A stretch of DNA of 64,000 nt from Mercenaria mercenaria (GCF_021730395.1 NC_069367.1:3966501-4030500); one strand, 5' to 3'; counted from the stretch's first letter, positions 32,801 through 44,069 are shown. A program made the numbers and translations. The notes: a model not told the origin generated them from the letters alone.

Positions 32801-33062
32801 CACAGCACCGACATCCGGAACATACATATTTACTTTTAATGTAGAATCTACTAGCAGCGGAATTGCACATGTCTTATTGAAAATACGCAATTTGACCAAA
32901 ACAAGGGTAATTGCAACAAAGGGCACTGACAGTAATGCTGGGAATGCCGCCGTTGACTATGTCTGGAAAGGGGAACAGGTTTGGGTTCAGACATCGGCAT
33001 TTAGAGACAAGTATTACATTTGGCCTTACAGGACTACTTTTAATGGTGTTTTGATTGACTGA
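29101..33062 (+). CDS. C1q-2: secreted coiled-coil C1q-domain protein
   Basis: Three exons (29101-29821, 32313-32378, 32674-33062; 721 + 66 + 389 bp) join in phase 1 to 391 residues. Residues 1-24 form a signal peptide (KILVCVMFIYSVSEMAA). A Leu/Ile-spaced coiled coil follows to about residue 240, then a 22-residue linker and a C1q head (about 130 residues) ending FNGVLID. No collagen G-X-Y repeat is present, so it is a coiled-coil C1q protein of the kind abundant in bivalves, likely oligomeric and extracellular. Its head closely matches C1q-1, so the two are tandem duplicates. An AATAAA at 33225 is a likely poly(A) signal. Binding target unknown. Confidence 0.85.
29880..30089. mobile_element. 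210-bp MITE in C1q-2 intron 1
   Basis: Terminal repeats TACTGTAAAATCATTTAATT and AAATGATTTCACAGTA; internal AAATTTCGTGG and CCACGAA blocks. Same family as 24363-24572 but inserted in the opposite orientation, so the two C1q genes hold the element independently and not by gene duplication. Confidence 0.8.
30098..30405. mobile_element. 308-bp TIR element beside TTAA
   Basis: It begins GGTAGTGGACCC and ends AGTCCACTACC. TTAA follows directly at 30406-30409; the left flank is TCAA, one base different. No transposase. It abuts the MITE at 29880-30089. Confidence 0.6.
30590..31495 (+). repeat. 145-bp satellite, about six units, with AGGTCA motifs
   Basis: Units start at about 30601, 30746, 30890, 31026, 31172, 31317 and 31461. 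Each has GTTAACTTTTTGCATGAAGG, ACTGCACCCAGGACCTTCA, TGCTGATAGTACTTATTGAG and ends AGGTCAAAGGTCAAGGTCAC in consensus. Long ORFs over this region (30429-30974 and others) follow the repeat and are not genes. It lies in C1q-2 intron 1. Confidence 0.9.
31984..32201. mobile_element. 218-bp palindromic MITE, complete
   Basis: TGAGCCGCGCCATGAGAAAA is mirrored by TTTTCTCATGGCACGGCTCA. Inner blocks AACATAGTG / CACTATGTT and CAGTCTGGTC / GACCAGACTG also face each other. The partner copy at 16973-17142 is truncated. Confidence 0.85.
32313..32378 (+). CDS. C1q-2 exon 2: 22-codon linker
   Basis: Acceptor ATATATTTCAG, donor GAAG-GTAGTT, 66 bp, phase 1-1. Encodes NVESKFNQQISQLSKRILEE, matching the small exon of C1q-1. 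Confidence 0.85.
32674..33062 (+). CDS. C1q-2 exon 3: C1q head domain
   Basis: Acceptor TTTTACATTTCAG, 389 bp, stop TGA. Encodes VAFSARLVTERSHYG, GIFTAPTSGTYIFTFN and YRTTFNGVLID. The C1q signature aromatic and glycine positions are kept. Positions between the strands differ from C1q-1 (for example RNLTKTR against RGYIKAR). Confidence 0.9.
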
Positions 33063-33224
33063 AATATATATACAAATTTAGACAATGTACATTTTTGCAA
33101 TCTTTTACAAGTGAAATGTATTTTAAATGTTGTGAAAGCGCACAAACTTTGAAAATTTACACGCACTATATATGTAGTGATATTTGTACGTAGCAGGAAA
33201 CAGTTCACGACTTAAAGTGTAGGA

Positions 33225-33230
33225 AATAAA
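33225..33230 (+). terminator. Likely poly(A) signal of C1q-2
   Basis: AATAAA 163 bases after the stop codon, followed by a T-rich stretch (TACTTTTTACGATTTCTTTT). Confidence 0.5.
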
Positions 33231-33565
33231 TTAAGTGTATACTTTTTACGATTTCTTTTATTACGAGTGTCGTTCAACGTAGTAATAGCTGATAACCTCA
33301 AAGCAAATGTCTGGTACTGAGTGTAGAAATGAAAATATAAGTACGTTCTGTCTAGTTAGCTTTCTGCGATCGCAATGTAGAAAATGACTATATATCAATG
33401 TCCCAGTGCTCCGACCGATCTTTTCTGGACTGTCTGAAATGCATAAATCCTTCTTTTTCGTTTTATTTTAAAGAAATGTTGACCTCGGTGGGACGGCGTT
33501 GCAAGCTCAAAATACAGGTGTACCTATCGCAGAGAATACTGCTATTATTATTATTGTCACCTGCC

Positions 33566-33738
33566 ATTAGTCCTCCACCTATGATTCATGAGGGGAAGTT
33601 GGCAGTTACTTGCGGAGAACAGGTTTGTACTGGTACAGAATCCAGGAACACTGCTTAGGTTAACTGCCCGCCGTTACATGACTGAAATACTGTTGAAAAA
33701 AACGGCGTTAAACCCAAAACAAACAAAACAAACAAACA
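33566..33738 (+). mobile_element. SINE family 2, 5'-truncated copy
   Basis: ATTAGTCCTCCACCTATGAT, then GGAAGTTGGCAGTTACTTGC, GGAGAACAGGTTTGTACTGG and GGCGTTAAACCC with an AAAC tail. The complete copy with tRNA-like head is at 48958-49252. Confidence 0.75.
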
Positions 33739-33759
33739 TTTATAAATGTAGATACGTAT

Positions 33760-33880
33760 GTAATAAAAAGTTTATTATCTTTGAAACTGGACATATACAC
33801 TCGCTCTTTAGCGGAAGAATACTGCGCTCCTAGAGTATATATTATAATACGCATCTGAACGACAAATAATGATTTTATAC
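33760..33880. mobile_element. Half copy of the palindromic foldback family
   Basis: ATATACACTCGCTCTTTAGC, GGAAGAATACTGCGCTCCTA matches the left arm of the element at 27322. The right arm is lost. Confidence 0.5.
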
Positions 33881-33943
33881 AAGAGCAAATCACTAAATGA
33901 GATATATAGTATTACGGTTCTAACACATCACCAAGGACTTTAA

Positions 33944-35454
33944 GGAGGTAGGTTACCTTGTTACAAGGGTAAATTCAAGTTAGTTTAACCGCAGCATTTG
34001 TTTGTATTTCGTGTAATATGGAGTTTTACCTGCTACAATCTCAATTTCGTTTGTCTCTGTCCCTTCAAATTCAATTTTTATCTAGGTTTGAAGAACATGA
34101 CCCTCTAAAGATATTTCATATTGAAAGAAGAAGGAAAATACGGACATTTAACACTTTTCAGTGTATTTTAGTTTCATTGATATCCGTAGAAGTCTGCATA
34201 ATTGATAATTTTACTAGTATGCACGTTAGCTTTCTAATATAAGCTTTAAATGCATATGTCGCGGGGCTCGTGTTTCCATGGTAACGCATTTTCTCTCATT
34301 TTTAAACTACTATGTATAAAAATAGGGGTTTTCAACGGCTTAAGTGGCATTCTGTTAATGACTAACATGGAATATTTGGGAAATATTATAAGCAAAATAC
34401 CATGCACTTTACATGGTACCCTATTTTTCTTAAAGTTTACAGTAACCATGGCAACAGAGATGTTTAAAATAGCTTATATCTTGATTTTTGTCATAATTTC
34501 TTATAAAAAAATATTGAATAAGATTATCTTTCTAGTTAATGTAGCTTTAAAACATATTATTTCTAACGTAAGTTATATTTTCTTGTTATTTGCATTGATT
34601 CAAACAAATTTCACAGCTTAGAATACATACGGCGGTACCCCTCGCCTGGCATTTTTCATGGAAAAATCGTTCAGCATGCTGATATTATTCTAATGGATAT
34701 TGTTGAAATGAAAATAAAAAGCCGAAGCTGTGTTTCTTTAATAGACCAGTGTCAACGCTTTTGAATTTTACATTTAGATACATAGGTCACGGGCTTCGTT
34801 TCCATGGTAACATCAATTAAATTTAAGGAACCACATTTTTCTACTGAAATTTGAACAATTTCAGATCTTAGTTTTAGTATATAAGTAACAAATTATCAAC
34901 GGAACCCGAAAAATAGGTATTACAAATCAAACTGCTAGATTTTTTATTTGAAAATGGCCTTTACAAGTAACCTTTCATCCAACTATATTCCAAATAACAT
35001 TGGTTACCATCATCCATTTTCTTACAATCCGCATAACGTTTCAATATAACTACATAAAAGAAGCAAAATATTGATGATTATTCAGAGCAAAAGATTCATA
35101 ACAAATATTTCAGCAAATATTTGTTATTTGAAGATAGTTAAAATAAAGTAAATGCACAGAATTACGTACTTTCAAGATAAAAGCTATTAATTTTGCGCGG
35201 TAACTGACACGTAACGTCATGACGTCAATGACGTCATTTTAAGGCAACATTGTTTTGAAGCGTTTCTGCGGCAATTGTTTCATTATTTCTGCATTATTAA
35301 ACCATAAAGTATCAGATCGGAGGCAGGTTCATGATTTGTTTTCAGGAGAATGAATATACAAACACATTTAATTTGTCGTAAACGTCGTCGTAAATCGTCA
35401 CGTTAGCTTCCGGTTGGACATGCGCACATACAAATATGAAGGTAACCTACCTCC
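33944..35454. mobile_element. 1.5-kb TIR element with TTAA flanks
   Basis: It starts GGAGGTAGGTTACCTT and ends with the exact inverse AAGGTAACCTACCTCC (16 bp), flanked by TTAA on both sides (33940-33943, 35455-35458). The interior has near-repeats GCATATGTCGCGGGGCTCGT at about 34252 and CATAGGTCACGGGCTTCGTT at about 34780. No transposase-like ORF; the longest ORF (34250-34621) is hydrophobic without a known motif. Confidence 0.7.
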
Positions 35455-35789
35455 TTAAGGTACATCATTGACTGCATTTATTAAATATTTGCCCGTTTTC
35501 AATGCCGTCAAAACAGTGAATTGTTGTATAATAATTCATTGTTTCTTAGCCTTCTTTGTTTGATAGGAAAAAGAATCGGATCGTGTTAGAATCAGTTTTA
35601 GAAGAAGAATATTGTATCTGTCACTTTCAACCTTTTATGTTTGCATATTATGTGATCTGGATAGAGCTATATATCAATTCGGCTTACCAGAACTATAAGG
35701 TCGTAAATGATACTTATAACATTTATGACGTACACATTTTCGGAAACTGCATTAAAAGGGCCATAAACTGAACGTGAAATCATGAATGT

Positions 35790-36130
35790 GTGACCCTATG
35801 TATTGAGCCAAAATTGACATTTTTATTGATATAAGGTCGTACCTGTTACTTACGACCTTTTTCTGGTCAGTTTTAGAAATATCTACAGAAGAAAAAGGTC
35901 GTTTCTATCACTTAAAAATTTTAAGATTGCATATTGCATGATTTAAGATAAAGCAAGTAAATAGGGCGTAAGTCTCAGATACGACCTTTCATTATTGACG
36001 ACTGTGAAAAGTCGTATATAAAATTTCTCAGATAGCTTTAGCTCAATACATAAATGGCAATTGTTACTGTCAGTGCTATGAGGTTACAATATAAACATGA
36101 AACAGTTTCAGTTGAAAGCTAAATGTTTAG
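35790..36130 (+). repeat. Dispersed repeat shared with 63495-63790
   Basis: It contains several TACGACCTTT / AAGGTCGTA words in both orientations and the block GGTTACAATATAAACATG plus ACAGTTTCAG. The same blocks, in the same order in part, occur near the right end of the window. Confidence 0.55.
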
Positions 36131-36567
36131 AAACTATTGTTGTTTACTGACAAGCTCAGCTCTTTAAAATTGTTTTAAAGATTCATTGAAAATAAAATGA
36201 ATTAAATTAATTGCTGTTATATTTGTTTTGCTATGTTTTCTTTGATGTATTGGTTTAATAAATACCTTTATCTATTTGCCAGTTGAGCGTTAGGACAGTG
36301 GCTGTATTATGCCCCAAAATAGGTCATGTATTTAAGAAACAACATATCCCAAACAGTGATTTGTTGTTGAATAAAATAAATTTTTGGATTCAGATGCGAA
36401 GAAATTACTAGGATATCACGAAGTCGCAGATGAACAACAAACAATGACCAGTTGTTCAAGAGCAAACCACTGTCTGGGATATACTACTAGTACTTTAGGT
36501 AGCCATGTTGACTTTCAGAAAGTCAGTCGCATTATCTAGGTATCTGTTCATGAAGAGATAATATCCT
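36131..36567. other. Intergenic DNA, no gene seen
   Basis: AT-rich. A loosely palindromic part between about 36330 and 36485 (CAACATATCCCAAACAGTG against CACTGTCTGGGATATAC) indicates a small decayed inverted-repeat element. Confidence 0.5.
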
Positions 36568-36655
36568 GAAGGGCACCTGGAGTCTTTCTCCAAAACTTGG
36601 AAAGACGCCATATAAGAGATATTTGTGTCGATGTGACAGTGTGACGTTTGACAGA
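36568..36655 (+). mobile_element. SINE tail fragment
   Basis: GAAGGGCACCTGGAGTCTTT, GGAAAGACGCCATATAAGAG and GTGTGACGTTTGACAG match the 3' part of the GCGACGTTAAAC family with several differences. Confidence 0.55.
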
Positions 36656-38689
36656 AACATCGGAAGTTAGAACTCGACTAAACAATATACTTGATTTAAG
36701 GATTAACAGGACCCGTCTTGTAAATGAGAAGATAAAGCCGCAGAATTTAATATTGTACGTTCTTATCTATGTAAAATTATCAAAGATGACACTATTTATT
36801 TTTGTTTTAAAATGATATAAAAGCTCAGAAAAAGCCTTGAACATATGACCAGTTCACATCTCGTATATTTAAAAAAGGGTCAAGGAAAGTCCGAGTGTGG
36901 ACCGGGAGTCCGAGGCAGAGACATAGTAAATATGTCTCGCAGATATTAAGATTAATCTGTGTTGATATTTTACTCTTTATTTCGAACTTTCGGACACTTG
37001 TCCTTTTTCAAGAATATGGAAAATTTTTTCTGACTAAGTAATATCCATGTAACATTTATATGACAGGAAATGAATGATGTTGACGTCCTGTCTCTAAGAC
37101 GACGTCACGTCATTTCCTGTGTAAGACGTGACGTCGTTTCCCGCAAAAAGGCAAGGTGTCAACATCATACATAACCAGAGAGCCAAACACAATATTAAGC
37201 TAAGTAGAGCAAGATATACAAAAACTAAAAACTAAAAAAAAAAAAAAAAGAATAAATAAAAATAAAAAAAACAACAACAACAATTTTTCAGCAAATAACT
37301 GTCCAATTCAGTTTAAACCCTAAAATATACAGGATCTATATTCACAGTCAGTACAGAAACACTAGAAATGCATGCATTGTCATTTATGTGAAGGGACCCT
37401 CCATAGTTACTAAAATTACACAAAATGTTGAAGAATCCAAGGGTCATTACTGATGACGATAATGACCGAGATAAGTGTCCTTACTGAATGAATTAAAGTG
37501 TTGAAACTTTTATCCTTACGGTAACTTTAATGTCCAGCGGATAATAGTAAAATATTTAGTTACTACTGAACCTCTAAAACGGCATTCAGCATATTTTTCA
37601 AGATGTAACACTGTAACATCCATTTTACTTCTCGTAAAAACGAACTATTATTTCAAAAATAACAACTTTTGTTATGCAATACGATTTGTTATAACGAAAA
37701 AACGATTTAAAACCTCGCTTTTAATAAAATTCGTATTTTTGAAATAAATTTCTTTTTTTTACGAAGTAGGAAACGAATGTAATATCTAAAAGGAAAAATG
37801 TCTAATATCACTATAAGATATCTCTGAGCTTGTTAAGGGAGATTATGATACATACAATTTGCCTATCTCTCAACAGCTCTGATCTCCCCTAGATTTACAT
37901 CAATGATCGATGAAAGAAAATTCAAATATTACTTCTTATTTTCGATTTTATTTTTCATTGTATCAACCACGTTAGTATTTAATCCCTTTTACCATTAGCT
38001 TGCTCCATGTTAGTGATCTGCTTTTGCGACCAGTGCAACCAAGAACTTGGTCGGTTCTATTTGCTTCTCGGTCAGTAAGTTTTCAATGAGTACCCGTTCG
38101 AATTATAAATGGTATTGCTTAAACTGTATAATGGACAAGTTCATTTTTGAAATTTAGCCAGGGCTAAGGTAAATTACTTTTAACAAATTCAACAGTAAAA
38201 TCTTACGTTTAAAGATGTAATAACAGGTTGTTCAAAATCTTAATAAAATAGTTTGTAATGGCAGAGGTTGTTTGGATTGCCTGCCCCTTACCTGCTACAC
38301 AGTAAATAGGCACAAGATCACAGTCATTTGCCCATGGTTGTCCACAATAAGGAAGTGGTTACATGGAAGATAGTTCCTCGGTTTGATGGTGAATATTGGT
38401 GAACGTTTTGAGTGAAAGACCTGCATTAACTGGCATAATTGAATAGAGGAGATATGAAACAGTCGGTAAATGTACAATTTGACAAAATGAGAATGTCAGA
38501 ATATGCATAACATGACTTTTTCATAGGGCCTGTTTTGCCTGTTTGCGACCATCTAGAGAGTATTCTTCATACGCATGTGGTTTGGTTCAAAATGGTGAAA
38601 AAAGAACCGTTCAACTCCATGTTTATTGTGGCTGGAATTGTTTCTCTTGAATTGTTTTGTTTGAGTTAAGGTATTTTAGTGGGGTTGGA
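36656..38689. other. Intergenic DNA with inverted repeats, no gene
   Basis: Three inverted repeats are visible: 36865-37020 (AAAGGGTCAAGGAAAGTCCG facing TCGGACACTTGTCCTTTTTC), 37058-37170 (ATGATGTTGAC / GTCAACATCAT ends, with a CGTCACGTCATTTCC centre) and 37626-37768 (CTCGTAAAAACGAA with TTTCAAAAATA facing TATTTTTGAAATAAA and TTTTACGAAG). A poly(A) tract is at about 37227-37270. The rest shows nothing. Confidence 0.5.
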
Positions 38690-39505
38690 ATTGCAAGTGT
38701 TCAGTGTCTATATAGAACATATAGTAAAATAACTTGTGGTCATAAGCCGTTGTAACATTAATACTGACTTCTGCTGCATGAATACAGACACAATTGAACA
38801 CATAATATCGGAATGCCCAAAAGTACAAGCCTTTTGGAACAATATACAAAATCTATTGACTGCTAAAAGAATTGACGTGAAACTATATACCAAACAAATA
38901 TGTTTCGGTGTAACACAAAATAATAAGAAAAATGATGTTCTAAACTTTATAATAATATTATGTAAATATTTTATATTTAAATCTAAATATAGCAAAAAAC
39001 ATTCCAATGTTTGGATGATTTGTACAATACTTGAAAACTAGGATAAAAACTGAAAAAGAAATCGCATTGATGTAAAACAAGTTAGACAGACATGAAGAAA
39101 ATTGGTCAAAGTTCGATGAAATATAATAATTGAATAAACTAAACTTTACAACCCCTAAAACTCTCATACACATATTAAGTACTTACTACTGAAACAAGGA
39201 AACGATAATCCCTTATTCCTCTTTTAAATTACTTTTCATTAACAAACATTAGAACTCCCAAGTGACATAGCTTTTTTCTTTTCTTTTCCCTTCTCCTTCC
39301 TTTTTTTCTAACATTCCCAAAATCTTTGCATAATATTCGTATTGAAACTGATGTGATTTTGATTTGTAACAGGTTTAGTTCATGTTTTGACTAAATATAT
39401 CATTGACATTGTATATGAAATTGTATGTCATATGTATGTTATGTAAAGGAAAATAAACGCGATTACCCAGCTGGAGCCTAAAAAAAATAAAATTAAAAAA
39501 AAAAG
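38690..39505 (+). mobile_element. 5'-truncated LINE 3' end
   Basis: The frame 38736-39041 encodes CCMNTDTIEHIISECPKVQAF-W, the cysteine/histidine motif near the C-terminus of many non-LTR retrotransposon polymerases (C-x-x-x-x-T-I-E-H-x-x-x-x-C-x-x-x-x-x-F-W). It stops after about 100 codons. A non-coding 3' end follows to AACGCGATTACCCAGCTGGA and an A-rich tail (AAAAAAAATAAAATTAAAAA). Clearly a dead insertion. Confidence 0.7.
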
Positions 39506-41396
39506 GAAAAACATTAAATACTGACCCCGTTGAAAATATACCGCAAACGTCCTTTTACAACTTTGAGAATTGACCCGTCAACATCTTAACATTAAACTTT
39601 GACCAAAAGGTCCTTAATCAACGTTTTTTTTAGAATTCACCTCGCCAACCTTTCAAATTATATTTTGATCAATGGGGGCATTTTTAACGGGTCTAATATT
39701 AAACGGCAATCAGACTGTAGCTGAGGTCTCTTCACCGTAAGGGGAGACCACTACAGTTTGCAAGTAGCTGAAATGTTGTCACAAATTCAACACAATTTGA
39801 AGTTTACTCCAGTTAGAAGTTTATATCATTGTTTGTTTTGACATTAACATTTTAATCATTGAAAACTTTTGCCATTTCAAGCCAAATTTAATATCAATAG
39901 GTACACATTTCAAAAAGTATAATAACTGTAAATCAATGTACTAACCTAGTGTAATTATCAGAAATATCAAAGACTTCTTGGTTTAAACTATCGACTATAT
40001 CTATAATCATTATGCCAACATTTAGTCACAATTTATCAAAAAGAAGAGGTAATCAAGTATGAATTTACTGCTTTATAATTGTTCTCTGAATGATATCAGC
40101 GGTACTATCTTTTTCTTTGATTTTTTTCCTCAAAATTATAGTACTTAAATTCAAGTCATTCACCTTCTATATATTATTTTCAAAGTAATGACATGATTGA
40201 GACTGATATCTGTTTAAGATCTACATGTTATAAATAGTGAATTTTTTCATAAGTACAAATTACCTAGATTATTTTGTTGTAATATGGAACAAGTTAAAGC
40301 TATTGGCATTCACCTGTCATAATTATGATACTATACTAATAAAACCTAATAAGCAATTATACACCAGCTTGTAATCGTTAATTGCATGTTACGTGTAATT
40401 ACATTAATTTGATTCTTTTAAACACTTTTTGTATTTATATTTGCTGTTTATATGGGAACTGACCTCAAGGTTACTCCTGATTTAAAATACACATATTGAT
40501 GATATAAACGTATGCAGTTTCAAATGTTTGGATCAAATAGTCATATGAAAGGTTTAAAATTGTTTGCTTGTTACATTCTTGGCCATGATTAAAGAAAAGT
40601 CCAAATTCAAAGAACACGTAAAGATGGCTCAAAACTGATGATAACTTTATACTCATGTGTACATCACTTAAGAGAATACAGTTTTGCCCGTAATAATATT
40701 TGTTAGAAGGTTAAGAGGGAGGGATGGCTTCTAATACAAAAAAGAAAAAAAAAAAAAAAAAAAAAACGACCAAAAAAAAGAAACAACCAACCAAACAAAC
40801 AAACGGACATTACATAATACTTTTGGCTTGAGCGGATAGCTTTTATTTTACAATTTTAATATGTCTTCAAACATTTCTTTTCTGTCATAATGTGTGCAAA
40901 TGACTCATATGTGAAGTGACAGATGGCTTGACCACTTAACCCCATACAAACATTTAACTCATTTTGCAACAATCAGTATCTGTGATACTGTTCCTTCAGA
41001 CAGGGAAATGTTTAATTGAGTTTAACGTTTTGGTACAGTGTATGTGTTACCACTATCTGCAAGCCTTGGTGATGGTTGGGGCTTTTTACGTCCTTTTGTA
41101 CATATTGTACGCTGTATGGTCATGCTTTTATCTCTATAGGTTTTTCAAACATGCATAGGTTGTTATACATTTATCTCTATAAGTTAAGTATACAAACACC
41201 TTAGCGAATTTAGTTTCATATACGCCATATATAGACATGCATTATTGAACACACACTTTTTATTTAAGTTTAACTAATCATACGATTTCTTTTAATGTTA
41301 CTTCGACTGAAATGAATTTGTGTCATTTACACTTTTCTACAAAGCAGTTATCAGAATTTCAATAAAAAAAAGAGACACAGAAGCAAATTATTTGGC
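39506..41396. other. Intergenic DNA, no gene seen
   Basis: No supported ORF. A long A-rich run with CAAACAAACAAAC follows at 40739-40805, which may be the tail of an unrecognised SINE. Other parts are AT-rich. Confidence 0.45.
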
Positions 41397-41550
41397 CTTA
41401 AGGAAGGCCGTCTTTTTCTACCCATGTTCATTCCCATGCCTTTATAACGCCTGGAGAGGAACCTGGTGTCTTCTTCCTTTATGAATATCTGGAAAGCTGT
41501 CATATGATCTACCATTTCATTGCTGTGACATTTAACCCAACAGAAAAAAG
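41397..41550 (+). mobile_element. Diverged SINE (GCGACGTTAAAC family)
   Basis: CTTAAGGAAGGCCGTCTTTT, GGTGTCTTCTTCC, GGAAAGCTGTCATATGATC and TGTGACATTTAACCCAACAG follow the family order with many substitutions. It ends 132 bases before the gene B start. Confidence 0.6.
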
Positions 41551-41682
41551 ACACAATGTTATTATTTTCGCATTATTTCTTTAAAGCTTTGCTAACCAAT
41601 GAAATCTCTCCTTGTGCAATAAGGAAGTGCTCATTGACTTAAAGGAATATTTCACTTTATATCTTCATTAAATAAGAATATC

Positions 41683-41876
41683 ATGGATTTTTCCCCAAAA
41701 ATACTTAATAATAGCGCTGATGTGCTAGGATCGGGGTTCAGGAAACAGAAGAAAGGTTCTTACTTTGGACGCAATGAAGTATATGATAATTCAGCGTATT
41801 CTTTTGCAAAGGACCCTGACAAACTGCCAGCGGAGGCGACAAAAGTTGCAGGTCAAAATGTTGATAATCAAAATAA
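41683..41876 (+). pseudogene. Gene B exon 1: cytoplasmic tail start
   Basis: ATG at 41683 opens M-D-F-S-P-K, with VYDNSAYSF. The frame meets TAA and TAG at 41878-41886. A GTAAGT donor at 41877 with an acceptor at 41954 (ATTATTAG) or 41936 gives a 60-78 bp intron that keeps the frame. If that intron is not real, this is a further inactivating site. Confidence 0.5.
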
Positions 41877-41954
41877 GTAAGTATAGCCAAGGAACATTAC
41901 GAACAATTCGGAATTTCATTACCTTAACGTGGATAGGCCTGAACAAATTATTAG

Positions 41955-42142
41955 AAGTTCATCAGAAACAAAGATATCATACGCAGTTATTAATGATTCC
42001 CACATAACACCTGCAGAGGGAATGAAGAAGCAAAATAGAAAAGCGCCAAGAAATTGTAGAATTATCCAAGGGCTCACCATTTTTGTTGTGCTTGCTGTCT
42101 TAGAACTTATAGCATTTTTCATCATACGCAATATGGTCGGAG
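41955..42142 (+). pseudogene. Gene B exon 2: ITIM-like motif and transmembrane segment
   Basis: Encodes KISYAVINDS, with I-x-Y-x-x-I (ITIM-type) at 41974-41991, basic residues, then the membrane core LTIFVVLAVLELIAFFII. It ends MVGG with donor GAG-GTAATG, phase 1, equivalent to the end of the gene A membrane region. Confidence 0.65.
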
Positions 42143-42596
42143 GTAATGTCCCTTTTATCTTTTATACATCATGATAGATATAAATGTTCCATTTTTGAGT
42201 CCTGTACTAGTTTACAACTCGACCCTCCCATACTTAACCGGTCTATAACTCTGTACATTATGAAGGAATTTTAATACAGTTTGGCACAGATATTCCATAA
42301 ATTCAAATGGCGTCTTCCACTGAGAAGAAAGAATTTTGAGTTAAATCTGTATTTCATGCAAGACTTATTCAAAAATCGTCAAAATTACCTAAAAACATTT
42401 CCGCCAGGATTGTTCCTTTCATGTAAATTTATATTGCTAAAGTGCCTCAGCATCAGATTCATAAAAATCCTCTTTTCATCAATAACATTAAATGTACAAT
42501 ATACGACTTTATATAGCAGTCACTTTGTTTTCCCGTTAAATCGCTTTAACGGATTGGGCCTTCATTAAATTTTGGCAATACAATTTGTTGTTTAAA

Positions 42597-42731
42597 GAGG
42601 TGTTCACTGAAGATTTATAGACTGGATAGCGGACAGTTCAGACCATAATCAGCCTGCGCGGATGTATAGTCTGATTTTGGACTGCACTTGTCGCAAATAC
42701 AAATCACTTGCCTCCAGTAGGCTAAAGGTTA
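42597..42731 (+). repeat. Dispersed repeat (GACTGGATAGCGGACAG family)
   Basis: GACTGGATAGCGGACAGTTC, TCAGCCTGCGCGGATGTATA, TCACTTGCCTCCAGTAGGCT and AAAGGTTAA. Other copies: 45262-45378 (minus) and 54188-54313. Confidence 0.7.
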
Positions 42732-42883
42732 ATATAATGAACCATTTGCAGTTTAAAACATCACTGTTATTTTTCGATGTTTTCATTTTATTTTGATTAA
42801 CATAAAGTTCTATCTTTTCAATAAAAGTTCTTGCTTTAAAGATCAAAAAGAATTTTACATGAAGACAAGTATAATAGTTTCAG

Positions 42884-43411
42884 ATCGGTCCTCTTGCGAT
42901 ACGCTGCCTTTAGTTGAAAATGGAAGCGTTAACCTAACCAAGTCTTCAGAACGGACTGAAGCTACTGTTTATTGCAAACAAGGCTATGGAGAAGATGAAA
43001 ATCAAAAACTTGCATGTACGGATGACAAGTGGACTCCAGTGAAACCTTGTCGACATACTGGTTGTGGACCGTTCCCTGCCATTGCCAACAGATTGTTAAG
43101 CGGAAAGGAAAAGAAATTCGGTTCGACGGCCAAGTTGCAATGCAATTCAGGCTTCATGGTAAATTCAACGACGTACTTCACATGTTTGTCTAATGGAACA
43201 TTGGACAGTGATACAGAATCAACATGTTTTCCACATCCATGCGGGTAGTATCATTTGTCTAAACATGTTGTTGTCAAGGAAGACTTTAGCCATGTCAATA
43301 TGTCAATAGATGTACAATGTGACGACGGATTTGACTTTGAAAACGAAAGTGAGACCCTCATATACTGTGAAAACAAGACTTGGGTAGGACATCCAAGATG
43401 TGAAAGTCCAG
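42884..43411 (+). pseudogene. Gene B sushi exon with in-frame TAG
   Basis: 528 bp, phase 1-1, acceptor TAGTTTCAG, donor CCAG-GTAGAT. Three sushi modules: CDTLPLVENG to KPC, CGPFPAIANR to STC, and HPCG-stop-YHLSKHVVV to HPRC. After the stop the frame stays open and protein-like, with IDVQCDDGF and IYCENKTW. Confidence 0.85.
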
Positions 43412-43517
43412 GTAGATTAACGTTGACTTAAGTACTAACAAACAAAAATAGGCCATCAGCTAATACACCAATAATATCCATCACAAAAATGATTGACTTC
43501 TACCAGTTTTTCATGTT

Positions 43518-43697
43518 GGATGAAAGCCCTAGGTGCCCCTCTGGGAATTTTTTCACCTGGGTAGAACCATCTGCCACCCGTAAGCTATCTGAATGGCTTC
43601 TTCACTTAAAGAATTTAATGCACCGAACAAGGCTCGAACCCACACCGATAAGGGGTAGGTGATTAGAAGTCAGCAAACTTAACCACTCGCACAAGGA
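43518..43697 (-). mobile_element. SINE (minus strand)
   Basis: On the minus strand: head with a GTGGTTAAG-type box A and box B GGTTCGAGCC, then the GGTTCTACCCAGGTG and GGGCACCTAGGG blocks of the GCGACGTTAAAC family. It lies in the gene B intron after the sushi exon. Confidence 0.65.
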
Positions 43698-44069
43698 GGA
43701 ACAACATCTAATGCATAAAAGCATTTAAAAGCGCACGAACCAGCGTGGGTGGTAAAAGTAGAAACATTATCGCCGGTAGAACACATATCTTAAAATATAT
43801 TTGATTATGTGTAGGTTAACATGAGCACAGAGAAATGACGGACAGATAATGTCAAGGACATAGTGGTAATGAAAAACATTGTAGGCAACCTGAATCGATT
43901 TCATGGGTAAAGGTTTGTTTAAAGTATACTTACGTTTCATTAGTCATGATAAAAACGATAAAATTATGAAAAATAGTGTTCTTATGCAACAGAAGATAAA
44001 ATGAAACGATGATGTAAAGATGTTTGTAAGATTAAACCAACGTTTGACCTTACGTTTTTATTCTGACAG

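Noticed and set aside
33944-35454. Transposase gene inside the 1.5-kb TTAA element
   Set aside because: The ORFs are short and hydrophobic with no DDE-type motif.
41877-41887. An 11-base intron (GTAAG..TATAG) in gene B
   Set aside because: Too short for spliceosomal removal; a longer intron or a lesion is more plausible.
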